Source of the DNA: Schistocephalus solidus
Taxonomy: Eukaryota > Platyhelminthes > Cestoda > Diphyllobothriidea > Diphyllobothriidae
Assembly: GCA_017591395.1 (NCBI GenBank)
Contig: WEDG01004086.1
Location: forward strand, 59,876 to 123,875
DNA length: 64,000 nucleotides
Direction of reading: 5' to 3'
This document shows positions 45,258-58,027 of this stretch, one piece after another; the first letter of the stretch is position 1; every line of letters begins with the position of its first letter. The notes beneath the pieces were generated by a model, which was not told the origin of the DNA, made no database searches, and worked only from the letters and a program-made list of their open reading frames with translations. The position numbers and the translations under genes are program-made.

Positions 45258-48200
45258 CTCGTGTTACCTCGAGGCTTAGACGTCCTTTCTGTAGCTTGCA
45301 TCCAGATAACGGCTTTAGTACCACGAAACAGCATTATGTTAATGACACAGAATTGGTGGTGAACTGGTCAAAGATATTTCAAATTCATTTTCCTTAATCG
45401 AAGAGTGGCTAGGGAAGTCCCGCGTCCTAGAAACCGCAGCGCTACGGAAGAAAACCGTGCGGCATCGACCAAAACGACCGATAATCTGATAAATACCTGT
45501 CTGGCGAATACGAATGATGGGGTAGGTCTCCCAAGGTAATTGCCTCCATAGTTTCGTTCACTCATTTTACTCATGGGGAATAGCGTTGTTATGTAGTAAA
45601 CTCCTGTTGTCTTATCTTCCATCATAATTTTTGGCCCGTTTGTGTTCATTTTTCGAAAAAAACCGATGAATGGTGGTTGGTATCACTGAGTAGTAAAAGG
45701 TTCAGTCAGTTTTAGCAATCATGGTTTGCGGCGATCTTTAAATCGCGTCAGATACACAAACGTTTCTCTGTCTACGTGCATTTTTGCGTCAATTTTTCAA
45801 ATAGATGATTGGCCACGCATCTTAAAAGGCACGATTTTATACTGCGGTTTTTACGCATTTTTGTTGTCCTTCAGTTCATTCACTTAGCATTAAAAATTTA
45901 TATTTTTTATCTATCTTACAACCAAACTTTAACCCAACATGAGATATAATCCTAAATGTGACCTAAACTCTTACCACAAACCAGACTACTGTCTATATTT
46001 TTAGCGCAAAAGATGCCTGTAATGCGGGCGATTCTTATTCTCATGACTAGCTTAGGGGGTCATATAAGTCAACCTTAAACAAAAAGAATAATGCTTACCC
46101 CAAACGCTACTTTTTCGCCCAAGAGTTTCGTACCTCCCCACAATAAAATGTTCAACCAAATAGCACAAATGAAAATATGACAAATTGCTTCAAGCGCTTC
46201 ATAATACATGTGTGAGAATTTAGTTTCCTAAAAGCAGTATCTCTTAAAAACATTTAGAACAAAATGACACAGGTTAACTCCGCTACTTACTATTGATTAA
46301 CGAATATCAACGAGGAACTATCAAAAACAAATCTGAATAAAAATTCCATTGCGAGCTGGGACACAATGGACAGCATTTCACATGAAAGACTACACAAAGT
46401 CAACAACTACGTAAATAATTATCAATTCACGCTTCGAGGGTTTTCCCTTGTTCAAACTACCTATCGATATTATGCCTTCAAATCGTAGTGAATTCATGCA
46501 TTTATAAACATTGCTGGAGTAATAATGAATTAGAATGCATAACAACAGATTTTTTAGCATTGTCGACAGATTCCGTATGAAAACGGGAGATGAAAAATGA
46601 TTCAAGTTGATGATGGTAATTATACGATGGATTAGGCGTTGCGGGCTTCCAACCAGCGTTTGTGTCTGAGCTTTCTAACTTGTAAAGAGGCTATAATCGG
46701 AGGTAGAAGTGGTAACAGAACAAGAAAAATCTACAGGGAATAGGATCCAATCAAAAATCAGTAACATGAGTCTGTAGGTGACTGCGCGTGGATCCGTATG
46801 CAGGTTCCAGATTGATAAATCAATTGACTGAGTCCATAGCATGCAACTGCCTCCCTGGTTTATTTTTAGAAAGTGATAAACAATTTTACTTATTGTTTTA
46901 TTTAAGGCTGCCATTCATACTTTACACTCAGGTACACGCTGCAGACGCTTATTTTTAAAAATATATCAAGGCCTACTATCCTAGCTTACATTTTTCAGCA
47001 TTTATTTTTTTAAAAAATGGGTTGAATTTTCTCAACTTAATCTTCAAAGCAACTTAAAATCCGTAAAAATATTCTGGTCTGAAAATAAACACAAATTAAT
47101 GCATAGATAAATTTTTAATAATCATGAAATCTCTTGCGTTGGTTTTAATGGAACCCGCTTGATTAATTTTTTTATCACAATTATCCAAAAACTAGTTTAA
47201 GCGCTCATAAGTGAAAAATACCAAGGTCGTCTACGACGGGAAAAAAATTGGTCAGTTGAAAGCCAACCTCGGAGGCATCTCCTGCAGATTTTAATTTGTC
47301 TGGAATCTGCATGCAGACAACCAGAAAGTTGACGTGTGGCTATACCTAAAAGCCATCCACATTTCTTAAAGCTAAGAACAAACTGTTGGATAAATGCCTT
47401 AAAGAGCATAAAACTTCCCCCTAGGCATCAAAACTTCAGAATCTTTAAGATGTAAATAAATATTTTTTCGACCACACTGCCAATAAAAACGAACCATAGG
47501 GCATTGAAAAAACACCAGCCTTCGAATGCAAACTGCTTCTGCCTCAAGTGCGCACTGCGTTTGAAACGGAAGTTTTCATTGCAGTTTGTGATCTACCTGA
47601 TGTAAAATGTTAGAATTAATAAAAGACTGCTAAGCAATCACAAGCTGGCGCCAATGACTAGTTCAAAGGCCTAACAATAGCAGAGAATGAAACGAATTGA
47701 AAAATCAAAGATATATCAAAGTTAATATTACGTTGTTTAAAAATAGGACCTTATTTTAGAAAAGCAGAACATTCCAACAACTTCCAAATAACTCATCTGA
47801 GTTAATTGAAATTTTCATTGTACGGAAGGCTCTCCCCGCAGAACCGCGAGTAAAGAATACAGAAAACGTTGTACGTTTGAATGTTATCCTTCATTGAATT
47901 CTACACTTAAATATCCTTCAAAAATGAGTGTAATTTGGTGGATGGCCGTTACCAAGCGGCATGCAGTCTGATTATATATTCCAATAGCGTTTCTCAAGAA
48001 TTAGCTACCTTTATTTTTGGTTTCTCCGGCACTCTAGGATACGATTGGCAGGTTTAAGCTTAATTTCGTAGATAACTACCCGAAAGTAATAAAAAATCTT
48101 TCACAGGGTCACATGTTACCATGCCAGTCAGTGACCAGTAAATGTAAATGGAATTGTCAGGTTTAATCGTAAACGTACCATTTTTGCGTAGATTAAAGAG

Positions 48201-50582
48201 AATAGCCTTTTTCATTTAAATGTCTTTATAAATGTTTCTGATGCTAGAATACATTGAGTTTTGAGATCGCCGTTGAAAATGGCGGTGAACACTGCGATCT
48301 TCAGTGCTTTCAATCGATGGGCCACGAATGTAGATTCTGTTCTCTGCTTACACAAAAACCTTCAGAAGAACATATATATTGCTAGCATTTACCGAAAAAT
48401 TAATTGCTCTGGCATTCTTTCTGATGCATATGGGCCATATTTGTAGACTCCCCAGCATCAAACCGCATTGCCATGAAAAGAAGGTCAACAGGAAAAAGTC
48501 GGCAATCACTCATGTGTAAGATCAATTATAAAACGCGTTTTAGGTACTTCTTCAGCGGGCCTGTACAATTACAGGGAAAATGAAAATATGAGAGGTTGAG
48601 GGGTTTATAAGCGTCCATTTGTCAATATCGATCGCTTCCAAGCAGCTTGCATGGCCAGATCGGCGTGTTGAGACTGGTGAAGTGAGGGAGGAATAGCGTA
48701 ATGGGTGAGTGATGTTCGGAGGTCGAGTACGGGGAATGAATGTCACTGTCAAGTACGCGGAGTGAACAACAGTTTTTCAAGAGGTGGAGATGGCGTGTGA
48801 ACACTACCCGAAGTTGCTGTTGGCAACGGAAGAGTGAGCGCCTGTATTAGTGTCTTTTTGATAGCACAGCGCTGGTTCTGCTAGCCGGAGAGCAATGGCC
48901 TCGGCTGTTGCTAGCACCTGTTGACTGCTGTGCGTTTAATAGCTTCAAAGGTTTCTTTTGGTGACAAGAATAGAACTGGAGATCGATCTAGTTTCAACTT
49001 TGCATAGGCGAACTTGGCTTTTCAAGTTTAACATGGGAATATTCACAGAATTATAAAACTGTCGTAAAAATTACCTATTTTAAACGCGTTTTAAGTACAC
49101 ATTTCGATGGCGGATGTCTGCATTTGTTAGCTTTTTGGGACTTTGAACAGGTTTTCTTTGACTTCTCAGGAAATAAGTGACAAATTTCCCTGCTGAAATT
49201 GAATAAACACACTTTTCTCTTTAAATTACAGCCTTTTTCGGTGAATGTGTTTTACTTTTAGATTCCGTTCAAAGATTTAAAATACACGACGAAGTGGCTC
49301 TTGCAAAACTGAAATCTTCTGTCGTTCCTAAATTACGCATTAGTTGATACAAGATGATACAAAAGGTATCGTACTACATGCTTCAATTTTAATATATGTT
49401 GGGCGGGGGGGCGATCCGTATCAAAATATGAGAGTAATCACAAAGGGCTGAAAAATGTTGAACAGTAGACATTATTACTGCATTTTAGAGCATTAAAGCA
49501 AATGAACTTGCAAATCAACATGTAACGAATAGTTAAATTTCATTGGTTTTCTAAAAACAACGGCGTTGCTTGTGCATTGCTTCATCTTATATACGGTGAG
49601 AAAAAAAAATCAATTTTCAGATGCGACATATTCCGTTTTTTCAAATGTTCATGTGTAGATTACTCTGTTCTCAAAAAAACACGCAAACCTACGCTAAGAT
49701 AACTATTTGCATACACAACAGTCGAAACACAAGGTTAAATATAGCTATGCTCTAAATTTCAGCCATTAAGGCTGACAAAACTATGTATAAATATATTATT
49801 CTTGCAAAAGGATTTTTTCCTGAATAAGCGCGATGACTGAATAAAAGATACCGTATTTTATTTGCCAAGAATTAATCGTCTCAATTTTCGTCATTACGTT
49901 GCATGCGATAAGTCGTATTCTGTACAGAGAGGAAATGCCCTTAAATCTTCAGAATTTGCCAGGTGACAATGAATATACTTTCGACTATACTACCACTAAA
50001 ACCTGTAAAAAACCGGTATTTGAGCGTAAAAATACCCAGCCTCAAATTCCACTGTGCTTGCAAACAAAATCGTCAGTTTTCGTCTTGTCAGTGTTAACTC
50101 AGCTGCCAAGCATTTACTGTGTTGACCTGTTTTGGCAGGTAGCCAAAGCTTATTTTTCGAATTTAGGGTTTAAATTTAAGAATATCTTTGCCAATAAATG
50201 GACGACACTGTCTATAGTTTAAGGAAATACATTTTTATAATGTTTACCGGAAGTAAAAATTGCCAGGAAATGCACCTTCGCTAAAAGTCTGTAAGTAATC
50301 CCGTTGGATGATTTTAATGCAAATATTGCTAATCTCGCCCATTGGCTAAATGTTTCTGAAAAATTAATGTGGTGAGCTGACATGTCTAGAAAACCATAGG
50401 GCTTATTAATGATAGGTCTGTTGGTATAACCGCTTTGGTGCAAAATGCTTTGCTCTGTCCAAATATGTGACAATTCGACTTTCGTGGGTAACGATGATCA
50501 CCGCGTGCCACGGAGGGCGGGAGACCGGGAGCTCGCACTTGAAAGGAGTTATAATGAGGCCGAATTGCGCAACATATCTAAC

Positions 50583-50606
50583 ACCCTCTCTCTCTCTCTC
50601 CTCCCT
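50583..50606 (+). repeat. (CT)n microsatellite
   Basis: About ten CT units. Confidence 0.8.
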
Positions 50607-51045
50607 TCCCTATCAGGTTCAGATGGCAAAAATATATGAAGACAGCACAAAGTGAACGCATTGCCTGTCAATATGATGCAACCCTTCTACGCGTGCAATG
50701 CAAGATTTGGTCACCAAGCGTTTGCCAGAATAAGTGGAATCTCAAGAGATGGAATCATTTTAGTTCTACATTCATGATCACCGAGATTTCCCTCAGATTT
50801 GCAGGTTCAGTCTTAAGTACTTTACCGCCTAATGCGTATAAAAGATCAGATTTTTATCAGAATATTTTCATATACTATACATTGAAAAATCACAATCGGA
50901 AGGAAGCCATGGATACTATTGCAGGAACTTCAAGACTGTGATATGATATGCTGATTCAAGCGAAAATGCGAATCCCAGGAAGGAAGAGAGAAGAATTAGA
51001 TGCAATCACTTGGACAAGGACTTTCTTTGCCTGACGTTTCGGGTT

Positions 51046-51094
51046 CAGCTCAAACCCATCTTCAGATGTCGTCTCTGAAGATGGGTTCGAGCTG
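51046..51094. repeat. 21-bp-arm hairpin
   Basis: Arms 51046-51066 and 51074-51094 pair at 20 of 21 positions around a 7-nt loop. The arm motif (CCCATCTTCAGA) recurs diverged near 55460. Confidence 0.75.
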
Positions 51095-52210
51095 GAACCC
51101 TGCTGTCCGGCCTTTAAGTCAGTACCTGCATCCCCAACATTGTAGATGTATGCAATATTTGTATACTGCCACTTGGCAGCTTAAGAGACTAGTAGACTTT
51201 AGCAGACTGAGGCAACCTCAGTTTGGTCTCACAGGCTTTGGGCAAAGTGAGTGCATTAAGTGAGTGTGAGTAAAGTGTATATAAAAATAAGTCGATTTTT
51301 ATGAACTCAGCTATGGCATTGGTGACAGTTAAGCTAGTTCACTGGTGTCCTTTAGGCTGGACTACCTCAAGTGAAACCAACACCCGATCTCACAGATTTG
51401 ATATGATTCAGTTAATTGAACAAGCAAATAGTTGTAAGGTTTTCTTTTAGCACAGGGAGGATAAATATACGTCGAATCAGGTTACACCTAGGTCTGAAGG
51501 AAAGGGCCAAATGACTTTCTAGCCAGTGAAAACAAGGCATTGGCCATAAAATTCCAGACAGATTTCGTGGGCTGAAGGGGTTATAGGTGAATCACTCAAA
51601 CATGTCATCTTGTTAAGCCGCACGCCCTAAGGAGCAGTTCTTAAAGAATATGCAAATCCGTGTTTAACTCAAATGACCCTGATTCAGTTTGAGGTTTCAA
51701 TTTTTCCCCTGCCTGAGAGGACTATACTTTGCGCTAACTCATGGGGCGCAAATTAAGATAATCTGAGCAGGCTTTTAATTTGGAAAAAGTATTAAGGTGA
51801 TGTTGCGAAAATCACTCAAAGCCTTCGCAGTAATCGTTTGATCGAAACCCATTAAAATTCACTACTTTCTATGCATTATTTAGATGTAACTTACATTTTG
51901 ACGCTTTTGAAAGTGGATTCAAATAAATTTCCGATTTCTTCAAAGCTGGTACCCATCGAGTACCCGCCATTGGGAACGCTTATTCCAGTTCATAACGGGA
52001 TTGTCCACGAGTAACTTTGCAAGTTTAAAATAATGTAATTATCTGGTAACTTAATTAATTATTTGCGTACTTTTTTCAAATAATTTGAGGCATAAAAATC
52101 AATTTTTATGAATGGCATAAACAAAAATGTGTTTTAAAAGTGATCGTCATCTCCGCTGCGCAAGCCTGAGGTTTTTAGTGGCATGCCTCTTGTTTTGGAA
52201 GAATAGAACG

Positions 52211-54571
52211 CTAATTAATGAAAAATATTTTGTGCACGAGTTGGTCTATGGAGAAATATCGCATCGACACATCGCGAGTAACATATTTTTGGAGGTTAAA
52301 AAGAAAAGCTGACAGCAGAACTGCGATTTTATTTTTATCCTGTTAACAAAATTATCGGTCACTTCGCTACCATAGTAAACATTTAATGCCGTGTGCTAGG
52401 AAACAAAAAATAACTTTTTCAGTGGAACGCGAACGAAGGACTGAATTAATTTTAGGAAAAGCACGCAACGTGCATTGAAAAAATTTGATGAAAGGCAGGA
52501 AAATTTAAACACTTTTAAAAATAGATACTCACTGGTACGCATTATGAAATGAGTATGCCATCTTCCTACATGCTGCATCATTTTTATATTTCCTAGGAGC
52601 CATTTTGTACGAAAGTGAAATTTTGAGCGTTTCTTTAAACAGGCATGGCTTTAATTTTTGCAAACACCGAAGATATCCAAAAATGTATGCCTTAAACTTC
52701 CAACAGTCCCGTTAGCATTGCCGACTGATCATGCAAAAGCCAGCATAAATGCATGTACGAGGAAGCTTGACAGGCTTAACGGGCTTATTTTAATAAATTT
52801 TCGTGTGAGAAAGCATATCAACAAGTACAAATTTATCGATAAGAAAAGGGTACTTGCCTGATCCCAATAGCTAATCACTGATTTTCCAGTGAAAATCCAC
52901 TTCCGAATCGGGTCTCCTCTATCAGTGAATAATGTTACTGTATTATACAAGTTTTCTATTGGCCATAAACTTGTGTCCACATTTACCCCAAAGCAGTCAC
53001 TAAAACACCGGTCGGCTAACCGTGACGTGTCATAGGAGCGAGGGCAACAGTTAGTTAAAATTCGTTTTAAAGCATATTATTAGAACGTGTTAGTAAGAAG
53101 AGGCTAAAACCGTTATCTTAAAAATTATTTTTTTAAAAAATTGAATTTTCTTAAACCTTAAGTCATGAAAACGCTAAGGAAGAATATTGTGCTTCCTTGG
53201 GTACTTAACATTTTTCCATTAATTAGGATATTCATTGCTGATTAATTTACACTCATAGTCTGTTTTGAATTTTTTGCGTCTCCACGTATCAAACTTTTGA
53301 GAACTGGATTTGTCAGTAAGCAGGTGCTCCCATTTTCTGAGGTATCTTAGGAAGTACCATGCAAAATCTTATTTGTGCACATGCATCGCCTTTTTTTATT
53401 TAAACATAACTTCACTTTATTCCCTGATTGGCAGGTTCACCCTAAAGCCTCTCAGCTCCCCGAATATTTTCTACGAATTGGAAGACAGCTAAACAGCAGG
53501 CGGGCTTCGCTGCATCATCCAACCAGTAAAAATAGCGGCAATAAAAAGGCCAGTGCAGTTTAAGAAAACATTTGGTAAGTACTTGCCACTGAACGAGGAC
53601 ATTCGCATTTGGCGCGTTTCCTTTTACATGAAAGTAATGTAAGCTTGGATGCTTATTCTGGTTTAAAAGTCATTTACTAAGAACTTTCAAAGCATAGTCT
53701 AAAAGCAATATAGGTACTCATACTTGGCGATAAACTGCTTTTTGTTATTTTTTCGTAGTTTTTTGTTTAGATTAGTTTACCTTGAAACTCAGATAACGTC
53801 TTTTGAGTTTGGCATTTTCTATAACGCTGCATGACTTATCTAATTTCTCATCTGATGATTAAGATCTTCCTGGTCCTCTTAGTCTTCGTATGCCAAGTAA
53901 ATCCAACACATTGTAGTGAAAATTAAATTTTTTTTCTTGCCAGTTATTGTGCATGGCCTTAGTAGTAATCTAATATAGAATAAAATTAGGTGCAGCAGAT
54001 TTTTCACAAGAAAATCGTAAGAAGGGTAGGATCAACTCCAAGTGTTCATCCAAATAGGGATATGAAATGCTTGATTTTTCCATTAAAAAGCGATTGCATC
54101 CACGAAAAAAGTAGTTTTCCTCTCCAGATTGGCCTAGTCCTTGTGGGAATTTTTTCAACACCATCAGGCACAAGTACGCTTATTGTGATGGGAGTCATCT
54201 CTGATGTCCGACAGGAAGGACTAGTATTTCGTCAACTTGCCACGTGATAAGATTTTCAAGGTGGGGTGGTCCGCAGTAGTAATTTGCTCCAAAGGGCTGT
54301 TTCACTGGAAAAAGACTAAATCAGGGGCGATTTGGAGCCTTCTGTTGGCCGTACATTACCAATACGTTTACACAGTCCTAAAACGAAACTCACGGAGTCT
54401 TTCGGGGCGGGAACCGAAAATGCAAGTCACACTTGGACGAGGTGACAACGCAGGCAGCAGAACGGTCAATTCAAGGACAGCCAGCGTGGCAAACCATTTT
54501 AAATTGGTGTGCAACAGAGAAAACCGCCTAGAAATCTTCTTAGAACGTATGCCGTTTTGTAGCATGGTCAT
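52211..54571 (-). CDS. Candidate seven-exon gene, divergent from npf, unrecognised product
   Basis: Minus-strand exons: 54394-54571, 54162-54200, 53781-53851, 53587-53657, 52858-52999, 52533-52632, 52211-52308. Every junction is phase-compatible and the product would be about 232 aa. The start MTMLQNGIRSKKISRR and then WFATLAVLELTVLLPALSP looks like a signal anchor or signal peptide, so a secreted or membrane protein. Later pieces include MTPITISVLVPD, DCFGVNVDTSLWPIENLY, TLFTDRGDPIRKWIF and FHFRTKWLLGNIKMMQHVG. Two introns would use GC donors (CAG|GCAAGT at 52858 is a textbook GC donor; the one at 53587 is weaker). Exon 5, 47 open codons with good sites, is the strongest piece. I cannot name the family. 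Exons were chosen by eye, so chance assembly is possible. Confidence 0.35.
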
Positions 54572-54729
54572 CTCATTGTTTCATCTGTGAACTTAAACTT
54601 TAACTGTGAAGTCTTGGGGCACCAGGTGTCGGTTAGGTAATTTTTTGCAGTAAGGTTTTTGATGTCATTAGTTGCTGAAGAGAGTAAAAGATTATACTTT
54701 TGTGTTTTTTCGAAAAAAAGCACGTGATT

Positions 54730-54974
54730 ATGATTTACAAGAGAAGGGATCGTGTTTCCATCGCCATGCTGCTGTGTCTTCTTCTGTTAACGATGGTGCC
54801 CTGCCTTGTGAACACTCAGAAAACATTTCCTCGATTCAACTTCATTGAAACCTTCCAAGAGGACTCCAATGATGGAAGACAGTTTGGGCGAAAAAATTTG
54901 TTCAAAGATGTCAAACAATTCCGAAAGTACTTAGAGAGGCTCTCCGAATGGGTGGCCATCACAGGACGACCGCG
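54730..54974 (+). CDS. npf: Neuropeptide F precursor, main exon
   Basis: Start chosen at ATG 54730, with another Met at 54766; the open frame extends to 54700. A hydrophobic signal peptide (MLLCLLLLTMVPCLVNTQ) is followed at once by the peptide, which ends RKYLERLSEWVAITGRPRF once spliced. The R-x-YL-x6-AI-x-GRPRF pattern is that of invertebrate NPF (NPY family), and the layout, signal then NPF with nothing between, is typical. The exon ends after CG of the penultimate Arg codon, followed by GTTAGT, giving a phase 2 intron at the position known for NPY/NPF genes. The final exon is at 57110. The usual second Tyr is Trp here (EW for EY). An internal FGRK could be an extra amidation/cleavage site. 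Ligand of a rhodopsin-type GPCR; released from neurons. A 5' non-coding exon may exist: AG at 54719-54720 could be an acceptor. Confidence 0.85.
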
Positions 54975-57109
54975 GTTAGTCAGGAAATACTTTTCTTTTC
55001 TAATTTTGAATGAATACCTCTAAACGCCTACAAACAGACTGACTGAGAGAATTCTTTATATGGAACTTTGGGCAACAAATAGAAAATACCTCACCAGAGA
55101 AAATCAACCAAAGATATCTCTAATTGGGAACACCTACTGAGAAGGAGCTACAGCTTTTATTATACTATAAAAAAAACTTAAAATCTAGTGTTTTCGTATA
55201 TGCCATGGGAAAAATGGACAACTGAAAACGTGGTGCTAGCTGTTCACAACTTACATAAGTATTTATGAACCATTTTTTGACTTATGAAAAGAACTTAAAT
55301 GCAAACCAACAAACATAAACAAAGTTTAATCCTCTTAAACGACATAGCACTTTGTTTTTGGAGGCAACCAAAGACACTCTAACTGAAAAGAAGGCGATGC
55401 AATAGCTCAAGAGGGAATATAATTATGCTATAGTTTCGGATTTGGACTCGAACCCTTCTTCAGAGAGGGTCATAGATATGAGGCGATGATAATTTCTACT
55501 GGGAATCCGAATGGTCATGCAAACTGAAATCGTTGTTGGGCGATTACATATCTTTCTTCTCAAATGTGCCTATGAACTCGCTAATTAGCTTGTATTGGCA
55601 GTCATTTAACCGTCAAGTCTGCATACCTTTTTCCTCGTTCTATTTCCCTGGCTTGCGGAATCACAAGTCAAAAGTTGGAGTTATCTGATGAATAAACGAT
55701 ATGATAATTTATAAGAAATGGCATGCGTATAGGCACGGCAAAAATGTGCTCAATTGTAAAACAACATAAATATCAACGTTTACCTCAGATTTCATTTCAA
55801 AATTATTTAAAAAATCAGTGTCGTTTGTTTGGAATATCCTGACCGATTAACAACAAATATTCCTTTAATGTTTGGGCAGTTTGATTTAAACTTGATCACC
55901 TGAATATTCTTCTCATTATGGCTACCAGTAAAATTGAAGTTGAAGTTACACTTCCGGTAAGATAGCTTTAACATGTCTTTAGGCCGTTTTAAACTAATGA
56001 AATGCATTTCTCACGCGTTTTGTGATCAGATTTCACATGAGGAGAAGACAGAATCTGCGATCATTACTTGATGTGTAATTGAAATTTTTGAGGATTTTCA
56101 AATTAGCGTTATTGGACAGCACACGCTCACTTCTATTTTGCGTAAAAATATGCCCTCAGTGAGCAAGCTCGTCAGCGAAACAACATGTGTTGTTTTTGCG
56201 TGTTTTGAACCTTTCTCAGTGGTACCATTAACAAAGCTAAGTTACCAGGTGCGGAGTCTTGAAAAGCTGGCAGGAAAGCTAAACACACTTGCATTTGGCG
56301 GTTTTTTCTGAAAGCCGCGTCATCGCACTCCGGGAGAGCTAAATGACCTACAGGGACAGTTTGGGTAATTCGATCCCCAAAGATGACTGCTTTAGCACCG
56401 TGGACGCAGGTCTAACGTTTAATGGTGATTTAGGTCAACGTAGTCAATTCAGTGTAGGAGAAGTTTCCTCCGACAACCTACTATAAAAATGTAATAAGAC
56501 GACAAAAATCGGAATATTTTCTGGCAAACTAGGGTCGACTCCTTTTAGCGTACACGGCTTGAGCTGAAAGCGGACCTAAATATTTCGAAAATAAGGCTCA
56601 TCGCCCTTTTTAGTTTTTATTATGACGTGTCTCAAAGTGTTCGGTCACCAGCTGGTAGATCTGTTTGATGAACGCAACTTTGCCAAGCAGTGTATTTTGT
56701 GCAATCGACTGTGACACATAGCTGTACTTCGGTTGGGAATTACTACTTCACAGTTAGGCAATTGGCATGTATTTCCCTAAAACGCCCTTTCCAAAAGTGT
56801 CCTTTTCACTAATTTATCGACGAGTTATTGTCCGATTTGATTTAATTTTAATAAGAGTATCAAACAGTCAGATATCATGATTTTTATAGTGCGTAATAGA
56901 ATGGAAGACAATTATCATCTTTGACCAAACTTTGAATATGTGCCTAAATTATTCGGAAAAAGGTTTTGAGATAAACCGACTGCTGAATTCTTTAAGTTTT
57001 ACGAGTTCTAGACTGAGTGGAACTCTGCTCATCAGATCTGGTCCCCTTTTTCATTCTGCTCCAGATTAGCGAAACTTCTGACCTCTTTTTATGCATTTTT
57101 CCCTTTCAG
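54975..57109 (+). other. npf: Intron of npf
   Basis: 2135 bp, GT (54975) to AG (57109), phase 2. The 3' end has a pyrimidine-rich tract (TTTTTCCCTTTCAG). Nothing else recognised inside apart from a diverged hairpin-arm motif near 55440-55470. Confidence 0.75.
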
Positions 57110-57119
57110 TTTTGGATGA
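57110..57119 (+). CDS. npf: Neuropeptide F precursor, final coding exon
   Basis: After the acceptor, T TTT GGA TGA completes Arg, then Phe, Gly, stop. The precursor thus ends RPRF-Gly, where Gly is the amide donor for the C-terminal RPRF-amide, and no C-terminal flanking peptide follows. Only ten coding bases, so ORF finders miss it. Identified because both the phase and the Phe-Gly-stop are as the family requires. Confidence 0.8.
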
Positions 57120-57129
57120 AAAATGGAGT

Positions 57130-58020
57130 CAGCCCGCCCACAAGCTGCATCTTCTTCTCTGTATAGAGTAAGATATTGAATCAAAAGACTTCTCCGGTTC
57201 TCTCCTTCCGAGATTTGCTGATCTCCCGCTTTGGCGCTGGCATTTAACTGTAAAAGACACTGGATTTCGTCGCAGAAACTTGACCAATGGAGTACTTTCA
57301 GGGTGCTTTTGTCTGTCGGGGAAAGACGATGTGCTCACGAAAATTATGGAGTCACAACTATCGTTCGAAAATTTCACTCATTTGACCATCAGATTCATCA
57401 TTGCGAGTTGTTGGTGCAATGGAAGAGAATATCCAGAAGGTCTGAGAACAAAATTAGCGTCTTAACTGATGGAGTGCAAACCTACAAATATTTGAATATT
57501 TCTCTACGCTGACAACTGAGCCCCTAGTGCAAGGCTGTTGGCATATGTACTATCGCCTGGAAGAGTGGAAGAGATGGATTTAGACCATCCATCAAAGAGA
57601 CCCACTAATGTTTTCAAAACAACACGCCCAGTAAAGAAGAGAGGAATCAGCTTTATTTGAAAAGTATCATTGAAATCTTTTAGCAAAAGTGGAATTAACA
57701 GATTAGGCAATAACTAACCGGTTGAAATATGGACATCTACTACAGGGTCACAGTTCAATCCCAGTTTCTGCCATCTCCAGTTCCTTGCACGTTCTAGAAA
57801 TGGTAGTACGGAGAATGCTGATATAAGTGGCCTCAGTGTATGACGAAGCATCGGCGCATGGGTCGACTTCGTGGCAATTAGGTTGGAGTGGAGTGGATGG
57901 ACGAACATCATCGTGATTCCATCACTAAACTGGAAGCGTTGCTATCATGGGGTTCACTAAAAACAGTATACACCGGCAGCAGAAAAAGAGCACTCAAAGG
58001 ATGCATTTTAAAATTAGCAG
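57130..58020. other. npf: npf 3' flank and intergenic sequence
   Basis: Probably includes the npf 3' UTR; no clear AATAAA close to the stop. No other feature seen. Confidence 0.35.
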
Positions 58021-58027
58021 AGTAAGT

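Larger units (their letters stand above)
45270..52200. other. Long stretch without confident genes
   Basis: No recognised exon or element family. Contains a CT microsatellite (50583) and a near-perfect hairpin (51046). A 107-codon frame at 49899-50222 is unrecognised. Parts may be introns or flanks of the gene at 52211-54571. Confidence 0.35.

Noticed and set aside
53436..53576. Plus-strand exon with acceptor CAG and donor GTAAGT (frame VHPKASQLPEYFLRIG...)
   Set aside because: Open only to a stop 11 bp before the donor, no partner exon found, and it competes with the minus-strand model. Not strong enough to list as a gene.
55430..55470. 'tagtttcggatttgg' as alternative last exon of npf
   Set aside because: Gives Arg-Phe-Gly but then Phe-Gly-Leu without a basic cleavage site, no pyrimidine tract, and it resembles a dispersed hairpin-arm motif. 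The 57110 exon fits better.
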